64,000 nt of DNA from Thermincola carboxydiphila (GTDB taxonomy: Bacteria; Bacillota; Thermincolia; Thermincolales; UBA2595), in the NCBI GenBank assembly GCA_016841325.1, contig JAENZJ010000005.1, positions 1 to 64,000 on the forward strand, written 5' to 3'. Below are positions 9,301 to 17,064 of the stretch, in pieces (position 1 is the stretch's first letter; the number at the start of each line of letters is the position of its first letter). A model generated the notes under the pieces. It saw only the letters and a list, made by a program, of their open reading frames with translations, made no database searches and was not told the origin of the DNA. Position numbers and translations under genes: made by a program.

Positions 9301-11026
9301 GGGACATTATGACTTCATCTATGACCAGGTTGGCAACAGGCTGCAAATGGTGTATACCGATGTTAACTCCAGCGTCTATTCCATGGGCTATACCTATGAT
9401 ATCGCCAACCAGCTCCTTACAGCCGGACCCAATGCATACACCTATGATGCCAATGGCAACAGGCTGACCAAGACTACCGTTAACGGTACCGTATACTATG
9501 AATATGATTACCTGGATATGCTCACCGGCATCACATCACCGGACGGTACCGTAACCTATACCTATGACGGTGATACCAGGAAAGTAAGCCGGGAAAGCGA
9601 CACCTCCGGGGTCACTTACTTCCTCTTTGACGGCGATACAGCCATACTTGAAGGGGTAAGCCCTGACCTGGCAAATCCGACATCGTATGTAGAAGGACTT
9701 AACGGCCTGCTGTCGAAAGTATCACCAGAAGGCATCATAGCCTATTACTACTATGACGCCCAGGGCAACCTGGGAGCTATGGCGGATGAACTGGGCAATA
9801 TCACTGACACATACGGTTATGACGCCTGGGGAGCACTATCAGAACATACCGGCAACAGTGATGAGAAATATACATATGTGGGCAAATACGGAGTAGCCAT
9901 CGAACCTGATGACGGTCTGCTGATGATGGGCCGAAGATTCTATGACCCGGAACTGGGCATCTTCCTGCAAAAGGATGTCTTCCCCGGATATATCCAGGAC
10001 CCCACAACCCTGCACCCATATATGTACACACGTAACGACCCGGTTAACAAGATTGACCCGGATGGACAGCTGTGGATCTGGGACAAGACCAAGCAAGTCG
10101 TCAAAGGAGCCGCTGAAAAAGGGAAACGGGCTGTCAGAAAGGTAGTCAATAAAGGGACAGAAGTTGTCAAAGCGGCAGTAGAGACAGTCAAAGGTGCGGG
10201 TCAGGCCGTAGTGAAGACCGGGAAGAGCATAGTCCATAAAGGGGCTGAGATAGCAAGTTCCACGAAAAGAAAGGTCAAAAAGGGGATTGCTACCGGAAAG
10301 GCAAAAGTACAGAAAAAGAAAGAACAGGTTGTTCAAAGAGGCAAAGAGGTCCTGACACGAGGTAAGGAACGGGCAATAGCTGCCGGACAGGCTGCCAAAA
10401 GGGTTGCCATTAATGCACCTGCAGCGATATGGGAATGGAGACAGAGTAACTTTGAAAAGGCTGAGCAATATAACATTAAGCATGCAAAGAAAATGTTACA
10501 ATTATCGGGTATTAACGAAGATGACCCTGATTATGAACAGAGCTTAGAATCCCATATTAAACTGCAAGAAGCAGCTTTCAATAGTGCGACTTATGGTGGA
10601 GGATTGAAAGTAGTTGGAAATGTTGCAAGTAAAGCCCCAGGTGTCATAAGCAAGGTTTTGCAAAAAGTAAGGTCTAAGGGAAATGGTGGTGCTAAAATAC
10701 TTCAAAACAAGGCTCAAGGCGAAGCATTTGAGCAAGTTGTTAAACAAGAAATTTTGCAAACTCAGGATAATGTTGTTCAACAAATTACAGTTAAAACACA
10801 AAGCGGAGTAAGAACACGCCTAGACCTTATTGGCACTACCAAACAAACAGGGAATGTTGTTATAACAGAAGCGAAATCATCTGCAACAGCCCCGTTAACT
10901 CCCAATCAAAGACTTGCATTCCCTGAAATTGCTAAAACAGGTGCCACGGTTGTTGGTAAAGGTAAAACCCCATTCACAGGAGGCACACAAATTTCTCCAA
11001 CCGAAGTAGATATAATACGTCCTTAG
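350..11026 (+). CDS. Giant secreted Rhs/YD-repeat polymorphic toxin: signal peptide, two identical Ig-like/OmpL47-type modules, FN3 + PA14-like modules, BNR/sialidase-like region, DUF6531-like region, many YD repeats, Rhs core end (DPxG), Lys/Ala-rich linker, PD-(D/E)XK-like toxin tip
   Basis: 3558-aa ORF with RBS aggggagaag; N-terminal hydrophobic segment ending AKA; dozens of Y(T/E)YDxxGN motifs; RRFYDPELGIFLQKD and NDPVNKIDPDGQ core end; C-terminal RLDLIG...ITEAKS resembles D-x(n)-ExK. Confidence 0.93.
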   Translation: MLMIRKGRTDGYRRILSIILSILIVFPTYLFPITNVGPSSPAKAEDDTVAPTVSITSPANNTIVGTAGDTVTITANASDAVGIAKVEFYVDNTLVGESVYAPYSCSWVATGGSHTVFAKAYDAAGNVGTSSSITIKASAEVTVTSPGDGSTVSGMVTNFTGTFSTPLNPGYYTMLYIDGNQVAQYVTSGPSVSINYNWDTTQYANGSTHEIKISGYTATGNVYSYGTSTVTVNNETDTVAPTVSITSPANNTIVGTAGDTVTITANASDAVGIAKVEFYVDNTLVGESVYAPYSCSWVATGGSHTVFAKAYDAAGNVGTSSSITIKASAEVTVTSPGDGSTVSGMVTNFTGTFSTPLNPGYYTMLYIDGNQVAQYVTSGPSVSINYNWDTTQYANGSTHEIKISGYTATGNVYSYGTSTVTVNNSPSDIIPPTVIASPAGGTFTTPIDITLSADEPAAIYYTVDGSEPTVSSFVYSEPISISANTNLKFFGEDLSGNLSEIVEENYIIDTDAPAVTITSPINGASVRGMQNIQVTASDPNGILRTDLYIDDILVGSDTVSNYVYQWNTDFDDEGQHVISAKVYDTVNNVAITSVTVNVDRAVPVISNVKVIRNATNAVVTWDTSEPCDSMVDYGTTSSLGLSSPIDSNLSTHHRVVVLLEPSSGTTGQTFYFRAVSKDGAGNVVNSATTSKLIKMYIGTWLMNGNYRPVDTSTALQTDFIGGEAVAEPYEGKLDSGKVWAKVETDTDRNIYIPTFMGPNIGYSTYDYTNVYAFTYVYSPVSQSADLKLTIDDQAKIWLNENLVFTADGSAGSFTASNVQLNQGWNKLLIKVKNNFGGCGFDAAFAQPGTSIPVYGLLYQLEPNFAEEPDITPPAIYPTIGIDSAGNGQVSWQTTELSPAYMEHGPTTSYGTVISTTNKTVNHLAAINNLGSAENYCFNFTSTDRLGTSSSKEVVYPLIHDAGITLTSATATVSWATYAPADSQIEWGTTTSFGQQNILDSSMVSRHSMVITGLSPNTTYYFRIKSRIDDGTLYTFELKGTTQSTYIRNWLVNGLYSTPDANDLLTMDFLNSEQNVIPYERKPEGDYIWAKVISTYDTINVRNLFPAPLVGEYQYKTMYAHTYVYSPEPQSPYLSMGSDDGIRAWVNGELVWSNDVVRTCTNDQDKVQVLLNPGWNKLLIKVKNMTSSYGFSVRFTDAEGNPLDFKYQLDDPAQFSITPDTVPPNIYNVKTSITEYNKVRVEWCTDEAATSYLEWGKDTNYGSSLSSAILSIKHWYDIGPLEANTTYHLRLAGSDYAVNNFVYDDFTVLTGQGTAPFIKSWLINGTYTNTDSDTRLTVDYLGGESIAKPLDGEGTLAMGKNWKEITSEGDYIDLSGEYGTSPDSVAYAHIYVESITAKSDHYLWLGTTGGANVFVNGTSVFTHVYSREHQFNEDIIPLQLKDGLNTILIKLTPGENGQFGFSARVAMINGNPLGISTFANYQSQGDPEPFFTGYGELVQAYTGLQYGKNNVSIRTSYNLGQSWFQSVQLASDASGPSWAQIGNKKGLFYKKLVDGKWQVAYKVTENDVNSWTDEIILSNSAVSIYNVDATEDPAAKKVYVFYSDDTGILRYRVSSDLVTWTAEQTVPVTLAPNSYPNRYPSFGIEKLRNGNWGLAYIAADDSTYHYSKALFTTSKNLIDWQEPSILMASTLWERPSQVHYYEDDNGNLFAGIQRWKHLSTFNMYSSKSVDGGASWSNPVIVDSDESSWSSEHYDPIGNVKLYYGKNGKIKEAYLLKIYDGPVVEDNVFGFGHNSGEEGFGVNPAIGNYSYQNEDVKIPGIGVPLDFTRSYNSSGAKADGVLGYGWTHNYNLELSVNLNGIINVSTEDGRMDSFLLGPDNNYIPFPGVYDTLIKNADGTWSLKRTNKTTLDFDNEGKITKITDKNGNTLAFTYDSNKRLIKVTEAAGRTLTFDHDSNGHIVKVTDPLNREYIYGYNSGNLTTYTDPGGGTTTYIYDTEHRIIEVKDPRNNRAIKVNYDANGKVASQEDAKGNVTSFGYDLTTRKTTITEGGKTKTQEFDGYFRLVKETDPLGYITTYTYDGLGNRKTITNANGNVTSYDYDLNGNLTRTTDPLGNTSENYYNDDSDLIYRKDPNGNITRFDYDSKGNLLTTHMPSGKDISYTYYANGLPQTVTDANNGTTTFIYDQYGYIEKQTDPLGNSISYTYDAVGRRLSVTDAVYNTTSFTYDNLDNLLTATDPLNRTTVYEYDANGNKIKETNPLGKITTYTYDELNQLTQVIDAAGSITAMEYNADGNLVKVTDALGGITTNTYDDGGRLTYTTDANGHSTAYSYDGNDNLLTMIDALGKSTTFTYDTNDRLSSVTDPLGRTTTYEYDAGGNKTKEIDPLGFSTLFTYDSMNNLVTVRDAAYRVTTYYYDGNSNNTRIVDAEGNVTENEYDKNNRLVKEIRHNIPADQITEYRYDPNDRVIQTIYPGGVTTSNSYDSAGNLISFTDGRGYTTVYEYNALNKVVSVTDAVYNTRTINYDDLGRVSSETDWLGNVTSYEYDKLGRKVKENYPDLSSRTFTFDPVGNLLTETDGEGHITLYTYDELDRPVTVTDAVYGITRYTYDDAGNMISETNALNNITTYRYDGLDRLIETVLPGGTTTTYSYDPAGNLKTATDPNGHTTVYDYDNIDRLIKITDALGNTTQYEYDALGNRTRLIDARGKATRFSYNERNLMVSVTDPLNHTMSYEYDANGNMVKMTDARGSSTLYEFDPLNRMITVTDPLNRARNLAYDANGNQTSVTDAKGQVTGYDYDAMNRVTTITRPDNQTISYTYDKNGARTMMSDPTGDVNYTYDDLNRPVKASYSRNGLDMNYAYDAIGNRTLLTVTRGETVIYSVYYSYDEQNRLTELTDKDGNTFTFGYDSAGNVTEVNYPNGTKATFTYDDVNQVTAINNLKTAGGNIRNYTYTYNPNGYRTQMTVDGAEVIDYDYDDLGQLTGLTDKRGHYDFIYDQVGNRLQMVYTDVNSSVYSMGYTYDIANQLLTAGPNAYTYDANGNRLTKTTVNGTVYYEYDYLDMLTGITSPDGTVTYTYDGDTRKVSRESDTSGVTYFLFDGDTAILEGVSPDLANPTSYVEGLNGLLSKVSPEGIIAYYYYDAQGNLGAMADELGNITDTYGYDAWGALSEHTGNSDEKYTYVGKYGVAIEPDDGLLMMGRRFYDPELGIFLQKDVFPGYIQDPTTLHPYMYTRNDPVNKIDPDGQLWIWDKTKQVVKGAAEKGKRAVRKVVNKGTEVVKAAVETVKGAGQAVVKTGKSIVHKGAEIASSTKRKVKKGIATGKAKVQKKKEQVVQRGKEVLTRGKERAIAAGQAAKRVAINAPAAIWEWRQSNFEKAEQYNIKHAKKMLQLSGINEDDPDYEQSLESHIKLQEAAFNSATYGGGLKVVGNVASKAPGVISKVLQKVRSKGNGGAKILQNKAQGEAFEQVVKQEILQTQDNVVQQITVKTQSGVRTRLDLIGTTKQTGNVVITEAKSSATAPLTPNQRLAFPEIAKTGATVVGKGKTPFTGGTQISPTEVDIIRP
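488..1617 (+). repeat. Two tandem copies of a 560-bp sequence (488-1047 and 1058-1617, offset 570 bp), apparently identical at nucleotide level
   Basis: Direct comparison; duplicated antisense ORFs in the ORF track are also identical. Confidence 0.92.
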
Positions 11027-11050
11027 GTAAACAAATGGAGTGTGATTTAA

Positions 11051-11374
11051 ATGTCGTTAGAGCAAATAAACGAAATAGATACAATAGGTATTGATAATGC
11101 AACAGGAGTTGTTGTCCTATCGATTATTGATGGATTAGATTGGCAAGATGAACAAAACCATTTGGAAGTACTTCAGGAAAAGATTAATAACTATTTAAGT
11201 TTTATAGAAAGCGGAGATATTTATAACGCATATCCAGATGCAAAGGAGCGAGCTATAGAAATAAAAATATTTGCAAAATATGATTTTACTGAGAAAGCTT
11301 TTCAATTTTTAATTAATGCGGAGAAAATAATTGCTAATGCAGGGTTTAAACTAAGGTGGATAGTAAGAGGATAA
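11051..11374 (+). CDS. Putative immunity protein for the Rhs toxin tip (DUF6572-like)
   Basis: 107-aa ORF directly downstream of the toxin stop; MSLEQINEIDTIGI...VVVLSIIDGLDW...EHLEVLQEKINNYLSFIESGDIY...YPDAKERAIEIK resembles the DUF6572 family from memory. Confidence 0.75.
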   Translation: MSLEQINEIDTIGIDNATGVVVLSIIDGLDWQDEQNHLEVLQEKINNYLSFIESGDIYNAYPDAKERAIEIKIFAKYDFTEKAFQFLINAEKIIANAGFKLRWIVRG

Positions 11375-11622
11375 ATCATTCTGTACGCTATTAGGATTAT
11401 CTCAAGAGAGCGCAATAGTTAGTGTAAAATATCCTTGAGTAAATTTTAGTAAAAATAATTCGGTTGCCTGATGTCGATCTACAGTGTAAGAGGTTTTTAT
11501 TAATAAAAGAGACAATCCATAAAATTTATCGAGACGTTTAATAATAGACTGGTCATTTTAGCTTTTCACCGGTGAGATGCTGTACGATGCATTCTATAAT
11601 CAAAATTGGTTTTTTTATACGA

Positions 11623-11835
11623 GCAGGTATGGTCGTTTGTGGAGGTTTTCGTCTTGTTCGAATCGTTGCCCAACTTGCTGACTCCGTTGGGGAAGTGCCG
11701 GGCGGAGCCAGGACGGCGGAGCGGCCCGCCGCCACGGATGGCGGCTGGGCCGTGAAATCCGGCACTTTCACATAAGGGTGAAGTTAGTTGGGCAGATGAG
11801 AACAACGAAAAACCGGAATAAATGACCATGCCTGC
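11623..11835. mobile_element. 213-bp MITE-like imperfect palindrome (element A), same family as 30551-30764
   Basis: Imperfect inverted termini GCAGGTATGGTC...GCCCAACT / AGTTGGGC...GACCATGCCTGC; inner gccatccgtggc hairpin; similar in sequence and size to the element at 30551. Confidence 0.6.
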
Positions 11836-11903
11836 GGCGGAATTATGATAAATCAAACATTGAAGGACGGATTATCTAAAATTATCCAGCATCTATGCAA
11901 TAT

Positions 11904-11926
11904 GACCCCTTTGGGGATCTTTTTTT
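11904..11926 (+). terminator. Possible intrinsic terminator (gacccctttggggatctttttttg)
   Basis: Short GC stem followed by T run. Confidence 0.45.
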
Positions 11927-11968
11927 GTCAGGCTAAAATAATCCACCAAACACCGTTATTATACGGCT

Positions 11969-13738
11969 ATGACAAACTATGACCATCTGGGCCAGCTCAC
12001 CGGGCTGACGGACAAGAGGGGACATTATGACTTCATCTATGACCAGGTTGGCAACAGGCTGCAAATGGTGTATACCGATGTTAACTCCAGCGTCTATTCC
12101 ATGGGCTATACCTATGATATCGCCAACCAGCTCCTTACAGCCGGACCCAATGCATACACCTATGATGCCAATGGCAACAGGCTGACCAAGACTACCGTTA
12201 ACGGTACCGTATACTATGAATATGATTACCTGGATATGCTCACCGGCATCACATCACCGGACGGTACCGTAACCTATACCTATGACGGTGATACCAGGAA
12301 AGTAAGCCGGGAAAGCGACACCTCCGGGGTCACTTACTTCCTCTTTGACGGCGATACAGCCATACTTGAAGGGGTAAGCCCTGACCTGGCAAATCCGACA
12401 TCGTATGTAGAAGGACTTAACGGCCTGCTGTCGAAAGTATCACCAGAAGGCATCATAGCCTATTACTACTATGACGCCCAGGGCAACCTGGGAGCTATGG
12501 CGGATGAACTGGGCAATATCACTGACACATACGGTTATGACGCCTGGGGAGCACTATCAGAACATACCGGCAACAGTGATGAGAAATATACATATGTGGG
12601 CAAATACGGAGTAGCCATCGAACCTGATGACGGTCTGCTGATGATGGGCCGAAGATTCTATGACCCGGAACTGGGCATCTTCCTGCAAAAGGATGTCTTC
12701 CCCGGATATATCCAGGACCCCACAACCCTGCACCCATATATGTACACACGTAACGACCCGGTTAACAAGATTGACCCGGATGGACAGCTGTGGATCTGGG
12801 ACAAGACCAAGCAAGTCGTCAAAGGAGCCGCTGAAAAAGGGAAACGGGCTGTCAGAAAGGTAGTCAATAAAGGGACAGAAGTTGTCAAAGCGGCAGTAGA
12901 GACAGTCAAAGGTGCGGGTCAGGCCGTAGTGAAGACCGGGAAGAGCATAGTCCATAAAGGGGCTGAGATAGCAAGTTCCACGAAAAGAAAGGTCAAAAAG
13001 GGGATTGCTACCGGAAAGGCAAAAGTACAGAAAAAGAAAGAACAGGTTGTTCAAAGAGGCAAAGAGGTCCTGACACGAGGTAAGGAACGGGCAATAGCTG
13101 CCGGACAGGCTGCCAAAAGGGTTGCCATTAATGCACCTGCAGCGATATGGGAATGGAGACAGAGTAACTTTGAAAAGGCTGAGCAATACAACATTAAGAT
13201 GGCAAAAGATGGGTTGAAATGGCGAGGAATAGACGAAAGTGACCCGGATTATGAACAGAAACTAGAATTAGAAATTCACATGGTAGAAACATCTTTTGAT
13301 GTCGCAACTGCGAGTGGAGGATTGAAAGTAGTTGGAAATGTTGCCAGTAAAGCCCCAGGTGTCATTAACAAGGTTTTGCAAAAAGTAAGGTCTAAGGGCG
13401 CGGGTAAGGCTGTTGGACCATATCAGGTAAGGACGTTTGATGAACTATCTAAACTGTCAAAACCTAATGACGGATTAGAAATTCACCATGTCGTGCAGAA
13501 ACATCCTGCTGGACAGGTTATTGGTGGATATGAACAAAGTATGGCACCATCAATCGCACTTCCTAGAATAGAGCACAGAGCTATACCTAATTTAAGAGGT
13601 TATTATTCAGGCAATGCTAGAGATTTACTTTCACGCGATATACGAAATTTGAGAAACTATACAGATGCACCAAATAGTTCGTTAAGAGAACTGATAAATC
13701 TAAATAAAGAAATGTATCCAGATGCATTTAGAAAATAG
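11969..13738 (+). CDS. Displaced (orphan) Rhs core-end/C-terminal cassette with HNH-like toxin tip
   Basis: 589-aa ORF; 11989-13198 is near-identical to 9271-10480 (offset 2718); tip GLEIHHVVQKHPAGQVIGGYEQSMAPSIALPRIEHRAIP resembles HNH/EndoVII-type toxin motifs; no signal peptide or obvious RBS. Confidence 0.85.
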   Translation: MTNYDHLGQLTGLTDKRGHYDFIYDQVGNRLQMVYTDVNSSVYSMGYTYDIANQLLTAGPNAYTYDANGNRLTKTTVNGTVYYEYDYLDMLTGITSPDGTVTYTYDGDTRKVSRESDTSGVTYFLFDGDTAILEGVSPDLANPTSYVEGLNGLLSKVSPEGIIAYYYYDAQGNLGAMADELGNITDTYGYDAWGALSEHTGNSDEKYTYVGKYGVAIEPDDGLLMMGRRFYDPELGIFLQKDVFPGYIQDPTTLHPYMYTRNDPVNKIDPDGQLWIWDKTKQVVKGAAEKGKRAVRKVVNKGTEVVKAAVETVKGAGQAVVKTGKSIVHKGAEIASSTKRKVKKGIATGKAKVQKKKEQVVQRGKEVLTRGKERAIAAGQAAKRVAINAPAAIWEWRQSNFEKAEQYNIKMAKDGLKWRGIDESDPDYEQKLELEIHMVETSFDVATASGGLKVVGNVASKAPGVINKVLQKVRSKGAGKAVGPYQVRTFDELSKLSKPNDGLEIHHVVQKHPAGQVIGGYEQSMAPSIALPRIEHRAIPNLRGYYSGNARDLLSRDIRNLRNYTDAPNSSLRELINLNKEMYPDAFRK

Positions 13739-13756
13739 AGAAGAGGGTGAGAAAAC

Positions 13757-14125
13757 ATGAATAGCGACGATTTTGTTGAAAGGATAAAGTTATATGTCAG
13801 AGATGCTGCTGTTGAGGATTCAATTAGCAAGTTGGGGAAACCACCTGGGAGAAAACCTAGACAACGACATCTAAATCAATCAGAGTGGTATAACAAACTA
13901 TCAGAGGAGAACAAAATAATGCTTAAGAGCATTATTGAGGAGGCTGTTGATGAATCATTATTTGGATTTCTGGCTGTTTTAGATGGTGTAAGGGTAATTG
14001 AAGATGGTCAAAACAGAGGAACGCTAGAATTAAATTACCAAAATCAAAATGAAAAAATCCTTCTTAATAACCCAGATAAAGAGTATTTACATGATATATA
14101 CAACTCTTTAACTAATAAAGAATAA
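13757..14125 (+). CDS. Putative cognate immunity protein of the orphan Rhs tip
   Basis: 122-aa ORF immediately downstream of the toxin tip with RBS gaagagggtgag. Confidence 0.6.
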   Translation: MNSDDFVERIKLYVRDAAVEDSISKLGKPPGRKPRQRHLNQSEWYNKLSEENKIMLKSIIEEAVDESLFGFLAVLDGVRVIEDGQNRGTLELNYQNQNEKILLNNPDKEYLHDIYNSLTNKE

Positions 14126-14175
14126 TTTTTATCAATGATACTGTTAGAGAGATACTTGGCTAAATACTCAGATAG

Positions 14176-14220
14176 CATAGAGGGGTCATCAATGACCACT
14201 ATATGCTCCTTGACAAATGC
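14176..14220 (+). other. Hairpin plus conserved tail CTCCTTGACAAATGC, copy 1
   Basis: GGTCATcaATGACC stem flanked by ATAG/CTAT, then tail identical to that at 19726-19740. Confidence 0.6.
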
Positions 14221-14778
14221 AGAGTACATCTTTGCAGACACCTTGAGAAGCTTGAAATTTGGCTGTTCGGTAGCAATTACAGACACCTCAAAGGTGTACC
14301 TTGCTCAATTTACAGCCACCTAAGGAAAAACAGATATTTTCGTTCAAAGTCCCTGCGCGGTCGGCATTGCCGACTGCTGTGGATCGGCGGGTGCGCCTTA
14401 AGGTGCATCCGCCTTTAACCTGCATGGTTTTCGACCCTATGGTTCACCCCATGTTTCAGTAGTATTCTTGGGGGCTGAATTTCGGAATTTGGAAGTCTCG
14501 CAAAACGCCTCCAAATCCATTTTAAATTTTGCTATAGGTATGTTTACCCTACCTTGGCTACCAAAATCGAACACAGGGGCACACGGTGGCCCACGTTGCC
14601 AGATAACAATATTAGCAAACTTGCCATTGGTATTAGACATTTGTGTGCCGGATAACGAGGGCATATATGAAACACACAGCTTCTGTAGACTGCCGGTAAC
14701 GAACTGTAAATGTCAATTAAAAATTAGGCCATTTCCCGGTCTAATTTTAGGCCACCAAAGTCATAAAAAAATGAATTC

Positions 14779-15531
14779 CTAACTGCTATTTTTCGAAATA
14801 CTCTGCCTGAACCGGTAACTCTCACCGTTCATGTTGAGGATATGAGCCCGGTGGGTTAGACGGTCAAGTAAGGCTGCTGTCATCTGTTCATCCCCGAATA
14901 CTTCGGTCCATTTGGCAAATTCCAGATTAGTCGTGATGATAACACTTCCTCGCTCATATCGGGATGAACAAAATTGAAAAAGAAGTTCGGCCCCAGACTT
15001 ATTGAAGGGGACAAATCCTAATTCATCAATAATAACCAAATCTGGTGTGAGCCATTGTTTCTCCATTTTGTTAAGCCGGTATTCATGCTGTGCTGCCACC
15101 AGTTCATTCACTAAACCGGCAGCGGTATAGAATTTAACTCTAAACCCCTGGCGGCATGCGGCAAAAGCAAGAGATATGGTTAAATGAGTTTTACCGACAC
15201 CGGCATTACCGACCATGATGACATTTTCCTTGTGTTTAATAAATTCCCCGTTGGCCAGGGCTAACACCTTAGGTTTGTTTAGACTGGGAATTGCCATAAA
15301 ATCAAAGTTATCCAGAGTCTTTATCATAGGAAAAGTTGCTTGTTTAATCCGGCGTTGAATCCGGTTGTTATCCCGCTGGTGCACTTCCTGCTCCAGGACA
15401 CCAAGCAAGAATTCCTCATAAGTCAGGTTGTTATCAGAAGCCTCACGAGCCATTGATTGATAAACCTTCGCCGCCTGAGGCATCTTTAACTGCTTGAAGT
15501 AAGCATCGATGAGCATGGTTTTACCGGTCAT
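14779..15531 (-). CDS. istB: IS21 helper ATPase IstB
   Basis: Walker A GNAGVGKTHL, LVIIDELGF; IstB/DnaC-like architecture. Confidence 0.95.
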   Translation of the reverse strand: MTGKTMLIDAYFKQLKMPQAAKVYQSMAREASDNNLTYEEFLLGVLEQEVHQRDNNRIQRRIKQATFPMIKTLDNFDFMAIPSLNKPKVLALANGEFIKHKENVIMVGNAGVGKTHLTISLAFAACRQGFRVKFYTAAGLVNELVAAQHEYRLNKMEKQWLTPDLVIIDELGFVPFNKSGAELLFQFCSSRYERGSVIITTNLEFAKWTEVFGDEQMTAALLDRLTHRAHILNMNGESYRFRQSISKNSS

Positions 15532-17064
15532 GATAGACCACCCCCTTCCTGCAGCAGGACATTATACCTGTTAAGGTCCGGACGGTCTACAGTAACAGAT
15601 GGAAGTCCGGCTAATTTATCTGCTCTCAGGGGTGAGGGCCTGTGAGTAGGGGTATTAAACTGTAACAGGAAGTTGTACACTCCGTCATAACTAAACACCT
15701 TATGGGCCATAGCCATTTCCACTGCATTTTTAACCAATTCAGCGGGATAGTTACGATGAAGCAGAAGTATTCTAACAAAATCCTTGTTTGCTTTAGGAGT
15801 ACGCTGGGCCAGTCCTTTCCTGTATTGTCCGTAAACTGCCGGAAGTGACGATGGGTTAAACACTCGTGTGTTATCATCAAGGGCTCTTGGCTTATGCAGG
15901 AGCAGTTCCAGATAGTGATCCAAACAAAGATGGTCCTGCTTACGCCCGTATAACCTTGGATGAGTGGCAATGACTTCGCTGCCCAAAACAATGTCTATGG
16001 TATCAATTGATGCTCTCACGGTAACTGGTTTACCAACAAATTTAACTGGCACCGAATAGCGGTTCGTTTCAAACTGTACCATGGAATATGTATTTACCTT
16101 GGCTTCTACATGTCTATGACAAGGAAAAGGCAATCGGGGTAATGACCTTAGTTCTTTACGTTCTGCTTCCCATAAAGCCAACTTATTTCTGTGTGTCAAA
16201 CACCACTGATGGAGCCTTTGGTTCAGTTCTTCAAAGGACCTGGCTTCCGGTATTGGAACAAAGAAATTCTGGCGTACATACCGTACTAAACCTTCAACGC
16301 CACCTTTTTCGTTGCCTTTGGCCAGATTGCAGAAATCAGGTTCAAAGAGGTAATGAGTTCTAAATGCAATAAAGTTATCCTGTTCAACCCGGTCTTTGCC
16401 TACAAGAACTTTTTTAACTGCTGTGGTTAGGTTATCATAGGCTATCCGGTGTGGAACTCCACCAAAGTATTCGAATGCCTGTCTATGACCGTCAAAGAAG
16501 GCTTCCTGCTTTTCAAAAGGATATGCCCTGGCGTAGAAGGCCCCGGATGATGATAACCGTTGCAGAAAAAAGGTGTGCTTTTGTTTCAACTCCGTTTAAA
16601 AGAAATATTGCTTCACCCCAGTCAGTTTGGGCTTGATTGCCTAAACCGAATTGCAGAGGCAGAAATGCTTCTCTGTTTTTGGCCCTGACTTTACGCAGAT
16701 AATCTGCAACAGTATTGTAGCCACCAGGGAAACCATATTCGTCAACGAGCCTGCGGAAAATCCGCATTCCAGTATGACGCTGCTTTCTGGGTTTGTTTTC
16801 ATCAGAGGCTAAAATCTCCTGAATGACCGGGATATATGGGCCAAGAACCGGATGAGGTTTCTCAACCGTAAGATTATATATTGGGGGTTCAACCAACTCC
16901 ATATCTAAATATTTGGTGATGGTGTCACGGTGGTGACCGGTCAATCTACTAATTTCTCTGATAGATAGACCTTCCCTAAAGTGCATTTTTCTGATATTCT
17001 CTATTTGAGCCATCTTAACCATCTCCATTCCTCCTGTACATAGTTGTCTGGACAACACTATCAT
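15528..17064 (-). pseudogene. istA: IS21 transposase IstA, split by a frameshift near 16555-16565
   Basis: 16513-17064 encodes the N-terminal HTH and start of the catalytic core (HLFSAT...); 15528-16589 continues in another frame (FYARAYPFEKQEAFFDGHRQAFEYFGGVPHRIAYDN). Confidence 0.85.

Noticed and set aside
11566-11856. ORFs on both strands at 11553-11856
   Set aside because: They lie inside the palindromic element A and have no independent coding support
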